Shown here one piece after another: positions 34,579 to 46,888 of a stretch of DNA of 64,000 nt (positions are counted from its first letter, which is position 1; each line of letters begins with the position of its first letter). Position numbers and translations under genes: made by a program. A model generated the notes under the pieces. It was given only the letters and a program-made list of their open reading frames with translations. It was not told where the DNA came from and did no database searches. Source of the stretch: Nymphaea colorata. Lineage: Eukaryota; Streptophyta; Magnoliopsida; Nymphaeales; Nymphaeaceae. Location: NCBI RefSeq assembly GCF_008831285.2, contig NC_045148.1:3904001-3968000 (forward strand), read 5' to 3'.

Positions 34579-37500
34579 TGTCACACCCTGAACTTTTTCA
34601 AACCCACTTTTTTCTTTCGTTAGAACATAAAATGTTTCGAGATGATGACACAACAATTAAAAAAGAAGCTATGCATATCAAATGACATTGGGGAAAACAT
34701 TCCATTATGTAGCAAATTCAGTTTAGACAAAATCACTTCATATGTCTCAATGACGCACATGACAAAAATGCTCCAAACCACAACATCAATGTCTAACAAA
34801 AACAAGACATCAATGAGACTAAAACATGATGCATTGGTATGGCTATAGACCCAAAATCTCTCCAGCAGGATGTGAGTGGAGCTATTTGATCAACCTGTTG
34901 CCCTGGGTCTACCAAAACATGAAAAAAATAAAAAACAAAAGGCTAGCCTTCAGTATGGCAACAAATCAAAAAAATCCCTAACCCTCTAAGGTGAGGTCTC
35001 AAATTTGGAGCCTAACAAATAACAAAACATATTACTATTATATCATGATAGGAGCATGTAGTCACAAAACTTACTTGGTACCCTCACGTATTCCATGACA
35101 TATAGGAATCACTTAATGACTACAATTAATATACTTAATAGTCACATTTGCTTCATGCATATTCACTTCATTCACATTTGTTTTATTTACATTCATTTCA
35201 TATTCATTTGATTTAGTGAATTGACAGCTCCTGTGGGTGCAAAAATGGGTGTGTGCACACCACAAGTGACCTATAGTTGGGAGACAACCCCCGTGGTAGC
35301 CCAAAAAGATCCAAATCCGATTATATTGTAGCTATAGAGAAATCATCCATGGATGTCTGAATTCCAAAAGGAGTTGCTCAGCCTTCCCTAAGACACCCAA
35401 ATTAGGAAGGCAGGAGACCTACGCTTTAAGCACATCATACAATGATATCATGAGGCATTGCACGTGTGTGCTCTGAGCAAGCGAGACTAGTGGCGAGGGC
35501 GGGACGTATCCCAAACACATTGCTATAACCTATTGGCTTTCCATTAGTTATTCTTTCTTTACTTATCATTATGAGAACACATTCACAATATGACTGACTT
35601 GCACATAGGGTTTGTTCACTTCATGAGCGCACTTATACCTCAAAACGACTCTATAAGAGTGTTACACATTCAATCAACACTCTTAGCTAGCCATCATACT
35701 TTATGGGTACTTCTATCCTTCAAATTCATTTAATTGCATCACTGCCCAACAGCGATACAAATGAAAAGCCTATAGCATTCATATCAATTAAACATAACAA
35801 TCACATCATACAAAAACCTAGTCGAACTACGGAGAGTAGTCTTGATCCATAATTGGTTTGTGGTTGTTTTATGCAAATATCATGCTATCATACTCATCAA
35901 TGCACAATCAGGGTTGAGGAGATACTTGACTCAATACTCCACCTAATCTGTCATAAGCAAATATAATGCTAGCATGCATATGCTATAGCATAACAATTAG
36001 AAGACAATCAACCAATCTCATAATCGGTCAATCACACACATAAATTTATGTAGTAATAAGTACATTATAGCACACGTCAATCAACAAAACACAATAATAG
36101 GATTTCAGCAATCCTAAAAAGCACACACTCAAAATTTGGCCTAGGCTAGGATTTGCCTGGATTGCCACCATACTTGTCGCATGTCACCACAAACACCCAA
36201 AATCACCTCAAGTTTCAAATCTTGTCACTCAAGGTCTACTGGATGTGTCTGGTGCACCTATAAACCTCAAAGCAATAAGTCTTTCATTTCATTTCACTCT
36301 TAAATGTATCTGGATAAAAAATAGGACCATTGAGGCATAGGTCATCGACAAGTCCTCCAATAAGTTTTCTCATCTTTTTGAGGTTATGACCGATTGGTTT
36401 AAACTCCAACACCTCAATTCAACCTATCAGTAGTATGTTTTTCAACTTTTTTTCTTAGTTAAAGCATCATACCAGTAGTTATGCTTCTCCATTTGTCAAT
36501 TTGATGACGAGAACTCTAGCTCCCTAGTTAGGGGTGTAAAATGAATCAAATCCCCATGAGATAAGCATTATTATAACACCCTAATGTATGCCTGAACCCT
36601 AATAATTTACACGCTATGTTGTCCCTTTAGATCATAATTTTGCATGCAACCCAACATTGCCACATGCAATGGAATATTCATATCAATGATAACATGCATC
36701 AAGCATTCTTCAAAACAATCCTAAACCTTCTCCACATCATCAAAATCTCTTTCACCCTAACCGCTTTGAATATTAACCCACCATGCTAAAAAGATAGTTA
36801 TATACATATTTAGGGTAAAAATCCAATAAAATTAGGCTTGTTTAGTCATACTCACCCCTCTTATAGCGTCTTAGTTGTTGTATTGTCTTCGGCTGCCACC
36901 CCAAATGCTATATCGATCCCCAAAAAGGCCAAGAGTATATGTTTTGTTGCTTCCAACACCTTCTATTCATTGGTATGAGGGGAAAGGCGCAATCCTCCAA
37001 CTGTTGAAATGAAGATAGCCTTAATGAGCGTGAGAATGAGCAAGAAAGAGATCAAGGGAGAGGTGTGATGAAAGAAGACAACATCTTGTTTAGAGGGGAG
37101 ATGGTTTGGTTGAGGGAGACACATGCTCATGAGGGAGAGTCAACAATGGAAAGGTGAAGAAAGAGTCAAAGGGTGAGAGTTCTCGGGAGTGAAAAAGATA
37201 AGTGAGAGGGAGGGTGTGGGAGAGAGTGCTCGGTTGATGTAGAGTGCAGAGAGATATGCGAGAATGAGAGAGATGATGAAGGTGAGAGGAGGCTGGGGGA
37301 GACAAAGCAGAAGGTGAGGGACAATGAGAGAGTGCAGGCGAAGGAGGGAGAGACCTCGGCAGGGGAGTCTATGAGGAAGGGTTTAGTTGAGGAAGAACCT
37401 GAGATGAGATGGAGGGCAAGGGTGAGTGATGGAGAGGGCGAGAGCACTCAGGACAGAGAGGGAGAGGAGCAAAGCTATGATAGAGGGTGAGAAAGAAGGA

Positions 37501-37740
37501 GAAGATAGAAGAGATAGAGAGAAATTGAGAGGGGCTTACCTCAACGCCGCTCCCTTCACCTCCATTGCCAATGTACCATCTTCCACCTCCTATTCCTCTA
37601 TGTCAAGTTTGAACTACGAGAGAGAGAAAGACGAAGAGAGAGAGCCCCGCTGTCATGTCTTCCTCTTCACGTAGGTGGAGTTCGAGTCTGGGTCTGGACT
37701 CTGATCCCGACTTGACCTACCAAAAATGCCAAACATTACA
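34579..37740 (-). repeat. Gypsy 3' LTR, 3162 bp
   Basis: Starts TGTCACACCCTG and ends GCCAAACATTACA. It shares blocks throughout with 38515-39513, 42835-44877 and 39514-42829 (for example ACACAACAATT.AAAA.GAGC, AGTGGCGAGGGCG and CATTGGTATGAGG). A strongly purine-rich segment lies at 37020-37540. Confidence 0.9.
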
Positions 37741-38514
37741 TATTACCCTCCTTAAATAAAATGTCGTCCTCAAAATTTAGATCATACCTCAATGTGAGAA
37801 CATGCATGGATACTTCTTTTGCATATTGGCCTCAAGCTCCCATGTGCTCTCCTTTGACCCATGGTGTTGTCATTCTACTTTCACTAAAAGAATTATCTTA
37901 TTGCGAAGTACTTGTTCTCTTTGATCGACAATTCTAATAAGCTTTCCTTCCTTCATCAAATCATCTTGCACCTGAATAACTTGAAAATCAATCGCGTGTG
38001 TAGAATCCAATACATACTTTCAAAGCATGGAGATGTGAAAAACGTCATTAACATGACTCAACTTAGGTGGCAATGCCAATCTATATGCTACCTCTCTGAC
38101 CTTCTCTAATATCTCAAAAGGTCCAATGAACCTCAGGCTCAACTTTGCCTTTTCACACCGAATCAAAGAACACTTTTTAATGGGTGAAATTTTCAAAACA
38201 CAGTATCACTAACCTCAAAAGCCAAGCCTCTATGTCAAATGTCAGCATAACTCTTCTATCTACTATGAGTTGTCAATAACTTTTTTCTTGTCAATTATAC
38301 TTGGTTGGTGTAATGCTGCAATAACAAAGAGTTTTAGTTTTCACATCACTCATCTCGCTCCAACAAGTTGGCAATCTACATGGACTTCCATACAAGGCCT
38401 CGAAAGGTGCCATCTCGATACTAGAGTGGTAGTTGTTATGATATGTAAACTTTGTCAATTTCACATGTTTATTTCATTCTCCTTTCCAATCTAAAATACA
38501 AGCAGATACATGTT
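37741..38514 (-). pseudogene. Gypsy integrase C-terminus and chromodomain remnant
   Basis: Read on the minus strand: KISPIKKCSLIRCEKAKLS, then LRFIGPFEILEKVREVAYRL, LPPKLSHVNDVFHISML, VQDDLMKEGKLIRIVDQREQ, VLRNKIILLVKVEWQHHG and STWELEANMQKKYPCMF. These are the GPF/Y motif of the integrase C-terminus and a terminal chromodomain, as in Tekay/Del-type chromoviruses. A single stop follows ISML and the 5' part is missing. A TACCCTCCTTAAA tract (complement of the purine tract) separates it from the 3' LTR. Confidence 0.9.
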
Positions 38515-39513
38515 CTCTATGACAGTGACGACACAACAATTAAAAATGAGCTATGCATATCAAATGACAGCAGGGCAAACATTTCATTATGTAACAAATT
38601 CAGTTCACACAAAATCACTTCATATTTTTCTACACATTACAAAAATGCCATGAAACCATAACATCAATGTCTAACAAAAACAAGACATCAATGAGACCAA
38701 AACATAATGTGTCGGTATGACTTTAGACCCAAAATCTCTCCAGTAAAATGTGAGTGGTACTATCTGATCAACTTATTACCTTGGGTCCACCAAAACTTAA
38801 AAAAAAAATAACAACAGAAGGCTTAGTCTTCACAATATGCATCAAACCAGAAAAATCCCTAACCCTCTAAGGTAAGGGCTCAAATATGGAGTCTAACAAA
38901 TAACGAAACATATCACTATCATATCATGATAGAAGCATGCAGTCACATAACTTGTCTTGGTACTAGTTACATATTCCACGTCATGTAGAGGCTACTTAAT
39001 AAACACAATTAACACACTTAATAGTAACATTCACTTCATGCCACTTCATTTACATTTGTTTTATTTACATTCATTTCATTTACATTCAATTTAGTGAATT
39101 GACAGCTCTTGTGAGTACAAACACAAGCGTGTATACACCATAGGCAACCAATAGTTGGGAGACAACCTCCACGGTGATCCAAAACGATACGGATCCGTTT
39201 AGGTTGCAGTGATACAACAATCATCCATAGATGTGCAAATTCCAATGAGAGTAGCTCAGCCTTCTCTAGGATACCCAGGTTGGGAAGGTGGGAATCTGAC
39301 GCTCCAAGCACATCACACAACGATATCATGAGACCTTGCACCACCTGCGCTACGAGCAGGCGAGACCAGTGGCGAGGGCGGGACGTATCACAAGCACATT
39401 GTCATAACCCACTAGCCCCCCATTTGTTTTTTTTTTTTACTTATCATTATGAGAACACATTCACAATAGGACCGCTAGCACATGGGGTTTGTTCACTTTA
39501 CGAGAGAACCCAT
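38515..39513 (-). repeat. Gypsy 5' LTR, low-coordinate part
   Basis: Corresponds to about 34636-35630 of the 3' LTR. It stops at GAACCCAT, where a solo LTR begins, and resumes at 42835. Confidence 0.88.
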
Positions 39514-42500
39514 TGTCACATTTCAACATTTTGACCCAAAATAACTTTTTTTTTTAAACATAAAACATTGAGGTGTGACGACACAACAATTCAAAAAGAG
39601 CTATGTTTATCAAGAGACAATGGGTGAACATTTCATTATATAATAAATTCAGTTCATACAAAGTACACTTCGTATTTCTCAATAATACATATGAAAAAAT
39701 GTCACAAAACCACAACATTGATGACTAACAAAAACAAGACATCAATAAGACCAAAATATGATATGCTGGCACTACAATAGACCCAAAATCTCCCCATTAG
39801 GATGTGAGTTGAACCATCTGATCAACCTGCTACCCCGAGTTTGCCAAAACCTGAAAAGAACAAACAACAAAAGGCTTAGCCTTCATGGTATGGCAACAAA
39901 CCAGATAAATCCCTAACATTCTAAGGTAAGAGCTCATATCTGAGATATAACAAATACGAAAACAAAACACTATCATGTCATGATAAGAGATTGCAGTCAC
40001 ATGACTTGTTATGGAAGCACCTCACATTTGCCACGACATGTGGAGACCACTCCTTGGCCACAATTAGTACATTTAGTAATTGCATTCACTTCATGCATAT
40101 TCACTTCATTCACATACACTTCATTCACATTTTTTTCATTTACAATCATTTTATTTACATTAGCTTTAGTGAATTAATGGTTATGTGGTGTAAACACAAG
40201 CATGTGCACACCACGGGTGACATACAGTCGGGAGACAACCCTCGTGGTGGCCCGAAACGATATGCATCTATTCATGCTATAACGATAAAGCACTCATCCA
40301 TGGATGTGTGAATTACAAGAAGAGTTGCTCAGCCTTCCCTAAGACACCTAGATTGGGAAGGCAAAAACTCAATGCTCCAAGCACATCACACAACAATATC
40401 TTGGGGCCTTGCACTGCCTGCACTCCGAGCAGGCAAGACCAGTGGCGAGGGCGAGACATCTCTCAAACACATTGCCCATAATCCACTGGCCTCATATCTA
40501 TTAATCTTTCTTACTTATCATCACAATAGCACATTCACAAAACGACTGACTAGCACATGAGGTTGGTTCACTTTACATATACACTCATACCTCCAAATGC
40601 CTCCACATGAGGGCTACACATACAGTCAATATTCTTAGCATGTTGTCATAACCTTATAGGTATAACTATCCTTCAAAATTCATTCAATTGCATCATGCTC
40701 ATGGTAATGCATACGAAACATATTGCAACATTCATATCAATTAAACACATCAATCATATCTTACAAAACTTAGCTGAACCATGGAGAGTAGTCTTGATCT
40801 GTGATTGACTCATAGATATCATATGCAATTATCAGTTTATGATGTTTTCTAGAGCACAATCAGGGTCGAGGAGGTACTCGACTCGATACCCTATCTCATC
40901 TATCCTAAGCAACTAATTGCTAGCATGCATGTATCATTGCGTAGTAGTTTAAAAACATTCAATTGATCTCATACTCAATCAATCACATGCATAATTCAAT
41001 AAGCACTTATATCACATACATCAATCACAAACACAACATAGGATCCTATGATCCTGAAAAGCATGTGCTCTAAAATTGGCCCCCAGGTAGAGATTTATCT
41101 GGAATGTCGCCATACATGTCGCACGTCACCAAAACGCCTCAAACTTTAAATCCTATTGCTCAAGGTCTACCCGACGTGCCCGGTGTACCTATAAACATAA
41201 TCAAGTGATAAGTTCTCTACTCGATTCACTTTACAATCTATAAAAGTTTGAAATGGAATCGTTGAAGTGTAGGTCATTGCCTCAAGAGGATGCTGACAAG
41301 TAGTATCGGCCCACAAAGCCCTCCTATAAGTCTCTTCCCAACTCTTTGAGATTGTGACGACATGATTAAAAATCAAAACATCGATTTGACCTATCACTTG
41401 TATGCTTCTCACTTGTTTTCCAAGTCGAGGTGTCAACCACGCAATTAAGCTTCCCAACAAACGATGTATATGCAAAACAACAAAAGCATACTTCATGAGT
41501 TTGCTAAAACGGTTCTAAACCATCTCAACATCATCAAAATCTCTATCATGCTCTCTAACTACTTCAATTATTAACCTCACCATGCTAAAAGGATAGTTAT
41601 ATACTTAGATCATCATTCCTCCAAAATAGTCATAGACCTTCCTCAAAATAGCAACATCGCTAACATGCATTCTAAATCATCCAATCTTGAGTTTAGCATG
41701 CTCAGATAATCATTATACATGCACTAATAGAAAATATTAGACAATTTAGGCTCGATTAGGCCTCGCTCACCACGCTCTTAGAGTTCAAACTGTTGTAGTG
41801 CTCCCAGTAGCCACATCAAGTACTCGACCGATCCCCAAGTGGCTAAAATTAAATGTTATCGTCGCCTCCAATGCCTTCTATTTGTTGTTATGAGGGGAAA
41901 GACATGTCCCCAAGCTACAATTCCAACCCAACAGCCACAAAAAGAATAAGAATGAGTGAAAGAGAGTTCAAGAGAGAGGTCTACTGTGAGAATAGGGCAT
42001 CTGGCAGTGAGGGAGCTGGTTCCGCTAAGGGAGACAAGCTAGGGAGAGACAGCAATTGGGTGTGGAGGATAAAGACAAGTGAAAGGGAGAATTTGAAGAG
42101 AGTGTTGGGCTGAAGTTGAGAGACGGTGAGAGTGAGAAGGGGTTGTGAGTTAGAGAAGACTCAAAACAGAGGGGGAGAAAAATCAAGAACGGGTGACACG
42201 GCTGGGGGAAGCAGGAACAACAAACGAAAGGGAGGTTGAAGACAAGAAAGAGAACACGAGAGATGTGAGTGAGAGGAGGCTGACGGTAAGGAAAGAGTGG
42301 GGCCAGTGGGACGAGAGAGTAGCGAATGAGGGAGACAGTGTAGGAGAGAGGACTTTAGAATTTGCAAGAGTGAGAGAGAGATTCAATGGAGAAGACTCAG
42401 GACAGAGGGAGAGACGGACAGAGATCAACAATAGTGAGTGACAGTGAGGGTGAGAAAGCTCTTGTGGAAGAGAGGGATCGAGCGGTGAGAGCTCGAACAG

Positions 42501-42829
42501 AGAGGGAGATTGACAGAAAATGGCGAGGGGGGAAATGGACAGAGTTGCGGTGGAGGGCGAGGAAGAAGGAAAAGAAAGAAGAGACAGGGAGAGATTGACA
42601 GACTCACTTGTGCACCGCCGCTGCCCTTCACCTCTATCACTGCCCTTCACCTCTGTCGATGCTGCACTCTCTTTCGCCTCTGGTTTACAGTGCGTCGCAC
42701 GAATCAGCAACCAATGACAAGGAGATGAAGGCAGAGAGCAGCCATAGGGCTCCTCTTCAAACGATGGATTTTGGGTCCGGGTCTGGATCCTGATCCAACC
42801 CGACCTGCCCAAAACAAAAAAATGTTACA
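39514..42829 (-). mobile_element. Solo LTR of the same gypsy family, 3316 bp
   Basis: Begins TGTCACATTTC and ends AAATGTTACA. It is flanked by a perfect 5-bp duplication CCCAT (39509-39513 and 42830-42834). The host LTR sequence continues uninterrupted across it. It carries no interior, so it arose by LTR-LTR recombination after insertion into an older LTR of its own family. Confidence 0.93.
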
Positions 42830-42834
42830 CCCAT

Positions 42835-44877
42835 ACCTCAAAATGCCTCCATAAGAGGGTTACACATTCAGTCAACACTCTTAGCTAGCCATCATACTTT
42901 ATGGGTACTTCTCCCCTTCAAATTCATTTAATTGCATTATTATCTAATGGCAATGCTAACGAAAAGCTTATAGCATTCCCATCAATCAAATATAACAATC
43001 ACATCATACAAAAACTTAGCCAAAGCATGGAGAGTAGTCTCGATCCATGATTGGCTCATGATTGTCCTATGCAAATATCATTCTAGGATGCTCATTGATG
43101 CACAATTAGGTCGAGAAGATACTTGATTTGATGCCCCACCTAATCTGTCCTAAGCAATTATAATGCTAGCATTCATATGCCATCATCTAATAATTAAAAG
43201 ACAATCAATCAATCTCATAATCAGCAATCATTAAAACACAATTATAGGATCCAAGGATCCTAAAGAGCACATCATCTAAATTTGTCTCCAGACAGGAATT
43301 TGCTTGGATTGCCACCATACATGTCATGCATTGCCACAAACACCCAAAATTGCCTTGAGCTTCGAATCCTATTGCTCAAGGTCTACTCGGCGTGACTGGT
43401 GCGCCTAAAAAACTCAAAGTGATAAGTCTTCCATTTATTTTTGCTCTAAAAATTATCTACTAAGAAATAGGAACATTGAGGTATAGGTCGTCGTCTCAAG
43501 AGGGTGCTGACAGGTAGTATCGACCCAAAAAGCCATCCAATAAGGTTTTTTCATCTTTTTGAGGTTATGACCGTTTCCAACACCTCAATTCAACCCATTG
43601 CTAGTATGTTTCTCAACTTATTTTCTTAGTTGAAGTGTCATCCCAGTAGTCATGCTTCTCCATTTGTCAATTTGATGATGACAACTCTAGCTCACTAGTT
43701 AGGGTGCAAAATTAATTGAATCCCCACGAAATAAGCATTAAGCCCAAACCCTAATAATTTACACGTTATGTCGTCCCTTCAAGTCATAATTTTGCATGTG
43801 ACCCAATATTCTCACAAGCAACATAATATTCATAACAATGATAACATGCATTAAGTGTTCATCAAAACAATCCTAAACCTTCCATACATCATCAAAATCT
43901 CTTCCCTGCTCCCTAATCACTTCAAATATTAACCCACCATGCTAAAGGGATAATTATATACATTCTTAGGGCAAAAAATCAATAAAATTAGGCTAGTTTA
44001 GCCATACTCGCCCCTCTTATAGCGTTTTAGCTATTGTCGATAGACACCAATCCCCAAACTGCTAAGAGTATATATTGTTGTCACCTCCAATGCCGTCTAT
44101 TCATTGGTATGAGGAGAAAGGCCTAATCCTCCAACTATCAAAATGTAGACAACCTTTAATGAGCCTGAGAATGAGTATTAAAGAGGTCAAGGGAGAGGTC
44201 TGATGATAGAAGAGGGCATCCGATTGAGAGGGAGATGGTTTGGCTGAGGGCAACACAAGCACATGAGGGAGAGACAGCAATGGAGAGATGAAGAAAGAGA
44301 TAAAGGGTGAGAGTTATGGAGAGGGAAAAAGACAAGTTAAAGGGAGAGTGTGGGAGGGAGTGCTCGGTTGATTTAGAGTGCAGAGTGATATGCGAGAGTG
44401 AGAGAGAAATTGAAGGTGAGAGGAGGCTAGCAGGAGACAAAGAAGAAGGCAAGGGACAATGAGAGAGTACAGGCGAAGGTGAGAGAGAGTGTGGGAGGCC
44501 AGGGAAGTCTACGAGAGAGGGCTCAGTTGAGGAAGAACTTGAGACGAGATGGAAGGTGAGAGTGAGTGATGGTGAGGGTGAGAGCACTACTCGGGGCAGA
44601 GAGGGAGAAGAGCAAAGCTGCGATAGAGGGCGAGAAAGAAGGAGATGACAGAAGAGAAAGAGAGAAATCGAGAGGGGCTTACCTCAGCCCTCCGCCCTTC
44701 ACCTCTGCCGCTGCTGCACCTTCTTCCACCTCCTGTTCCTTTGCGTCAAGTTTGAACAACGAGAGAGACGAAGAGGGAAAGCCTCAGCATCAAGCCTTCC
44801 TTTTCACGTGGGTGGAGTTTGGGTCTGGGTCTGGACTCTGATCCTGACCCAGCCTACCAAAGATGCCAAATATTACA
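42835..44877 (-). repeat. Gypsy 5' LTR, high-coordinate part
   Basis: Continues from 39513 and matches 35630-37740, including the TCAACACTCTTAGCTAGCC block and the purine-rich segment (44150-44670). It ends CCAAATATTACA. Confidence 0.88.
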
Positions 44878-46378
44878 AAAATAGCCTTATTCCATTCTAC
44901 CAAAGGTTTAAGCTCCATTCCCTTTCCTTTATTGGTCTAAAGAGAAGATTCCATGACAGCAAGTGAATCCTTCCCTTGTTTCCAAATTCATCCATAAAAA
45001 TTTGGCCACACATTGTTCCATCTTCTTTATTGTCGAGAGAGGCAACCAGAATGCCTGCATTCAATATACCACCAAAAAAGCAACGTTATGTATAATAAGA
45101 CGTAGCTTCCCACTATAAGAAAGCAAGTGGGATTTCCATAAGGCGAGTCGTTTCTCAAACTTCTCAAGGAAAGGCCTGCACAAGTAATCCAAAAGTTTCC
45201 TACTGAATAATGGAAGACCAAGGTATGTAAAGGGCAGTTGTTCAATCCAAAAGTTTTCCCACCGAACAATGGAATACCAAGGTACGTAAATTGCAGTTGT
45301 TCCACATTCCAATTAAGGAGGCCAGCCAGCCAGTTCGTCATACTAGTAGGGATGTTAATCCCAACAATTTCGACTTGGCGTCATTAACCTTCAGCCCTGT
45401 CCTTAGCTCCAATTCACTTAGGAAATTTTTGAAAGCTACAACAGACCTTGCTTCTACTTGACTAAAAACCCAAAAAGCTTCTACAAACATAATCACACCA
45501 CCAAAATCTTTAAAACAGGTAGGAAGGTCGATAGCTTGACTGTTCCCTTGAGATTTAAACCCCCTATATCCCATTTCCATCACAATTAAAAACGAGTAGG
45601 GGGACGTCGGATCCCCTTGGCATAGACCCCCTAGCTCCCTTAAAATTAGGACGTTCTTCCTCATTAAGAATAACTATATAGGTGATAGAGTTCACCATTT
45701 TCAGCACCCTGCTGATCCAGTCCATGTGAAACCCTATAACCAACCTGCAGTGTTCAAGGAATCTCCAGAGTATCCTGTCATATGATTTTGACATGTCCAC
45801 TTTAAGGAGAGCACTTCTTGTTTACCTCTAGAGAAAGTATCTACAAGATCCTAGGCATAAATGTATTGATCATGGATTACACGGTCTTTAAGGAAAGCCC
45901 ATTGATTATCACTGGTTCTCTAGACAGGATACCATGCATCCATAATTTTGGTAATGATCTTGTAGTGCTATTGCACAAAGCGATGGGCCGAAAGTCTTCA
46001 ATACGAACTGCACCTTGGAATTTAGGAAACATCTCTATGTTAGTCTTGCTAACACTATTCACTAACTTGCATGTTTTGAAGAACACGTCCACTACCTTAA
46101 ACAATTCCTCCCCAAGTACGGCCATAATTTTTGGTAAAAACTATTAAGGTAGCCTTCAAGGCCAGCTGTATTCATACTGTCCAAGCTAAAAACAGCTCAT
46201 TTAACTTATTCCGTAGAAACTGATCTCAATAGAAGGGGGTTCTAAGGTTCCAACACCATTAGCTTAGTTGCCATAAGGTCAAAAAGATGCCCTATAGCTG
46301 GATGCTATCCAAGAAAGGACTGATAATATTGATTGGCTGCAATAAGCATATGCTCCATTGTGAAATGGGTCACACAAT
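44878..46378 (-). pseudogene. L1-type LINE reverse transcriptase (ORF2)
   Basis: The minus strand has RT blocks in order from high to low coordinate: GAVRIEDFRPIALCN (about 45990-46030), MDMSKSYDRILWRFLEHC and WISRVLKMV (45700-45800), and GGLCQGDPTSPYSFLIVMEM (45560-45640). VNDAKSKLLGL follows near 45370 and FTYLGIPLFGGK near 45270. The blocks sit in different frames with several stops. The YADD-like catalytic box is not clear in the degraded part near 45480. A 58-bp tandem duplication (45186-45302) repeats the YLG-PLF segment. Confidence 0.88.
45186..45302. repeat. 58-bp tandem duplication inside LINE ORF2
   Basis: Both units start AATCCAAAAGTTT and end GCAGTTGTTC, with a handful of differences. 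It falls in the RT thumb-side segment. Confidence 0.9.
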
Positions 46379-46630
46379 TAGAGGTGGGCATCGGGCCGGG
46401 TCTGCCCGGCCCGGCCCGGCCCAGTAAAACCGGGTCAGGAACGGCCTGACGGGCCCGGGCCCAACCCGGCCTGGTAATAATAAAATAAATATTTTTTTAA
46501 ATTATAAAATAATTTTTTTAAATATAAAATATATTTGTTAATAATAAATATATATCATTAAAATAAAAAAAATTAAAAAAATATTTTTTATCCTTAACGG
46601 GCTTGATCGAGCCGAGGGGGCCCAGCCCTA
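46379..46630. mobile_element. hAT-type MITE, 252 bp
   Basis: Starts TAGAGGTGGGCATCGGGCC and ends GGGCCCAGCCCTA. It is flanked by CACACAAT and CACACCAT (8 bp, one difference). GC-rich subterminal repeats (GGCCCGGCCCGGCCC) enclose an AT-only core. It sits within the LINE ORF2. Confidence 0.88.
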
Positions 46631-46888
46631 CACACCATCAACTAGGAGAGATTTAATACGATTTTTCTTAGCTCTATTTTTAGCCATCAGCAAAAAGAAC
46701 TTAGAATTTTTATCACCTTCGTGAAGCCATCGAATCTTTGCCTTATTTCTCAACATCACCTCTTGCATTGCCAACACCTCATAAAGTTCCATTCTTGTCT
46801 AAGCCTCTTTGTTTGTGCTTTCTGGGCTCTCCTCCTCTAGTATCTTTTGAAGAATATTGATTCGATTCATAATAGATTGAGCCTTCTT
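46631..46888 (-). pseudogene. LINE ORF2 segment upstream of RT
   Basis: The minus-strand reading RNKAKIRWLHEGDKNSKFF, then KNRIKSLLVDGV, is the conserved linker between endonuclease and RT in plant L1 elements. The copy is cut at about 46889, where copia RNase H sequence begins, so the endonuclease is missing. Confidence 0.85.

Larger units (their letters stand above)
34579..44877 (-). mobile_element. Ty3/gypsy chromovirus-type element with nested solo LTR
   Basis: The 3' LTR is 34579-37740 (TGTCACACCC..AAACATTACA). The residual interior (37741-38514) carries integrase C-terminus and chromodomain. The 5' LTR is 38515-39513 continued at 42835-44877. The flanks AGAAT (34574-34578) and AAAAT (44878-44882) are a 5-bp duplication with one change. 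LINE sequence continues on both sides. Most of the interior (gag, protease, RT, RNase H, PBS) is gone, deleted together with about 60 bp of the 5' LTR's inner edge. Confidence 0.87.

Noticed and set aside
37090-37447. Overlapping minus-strand frames of serine/leucine-rich sequence, with a similar one at 44156-44587
   Set aside because: Same purine-tract artefact in the other LTR copies, with no domain resemblance.
42183-42812. 209-residue minus-strand reading frame rich in serine, proline and leucine
   Set aside because: It is the complement of a purine tract in a gypsy solo LTR. CT-rich DNA lacks stops in several frames, and the same region opens on both strands.
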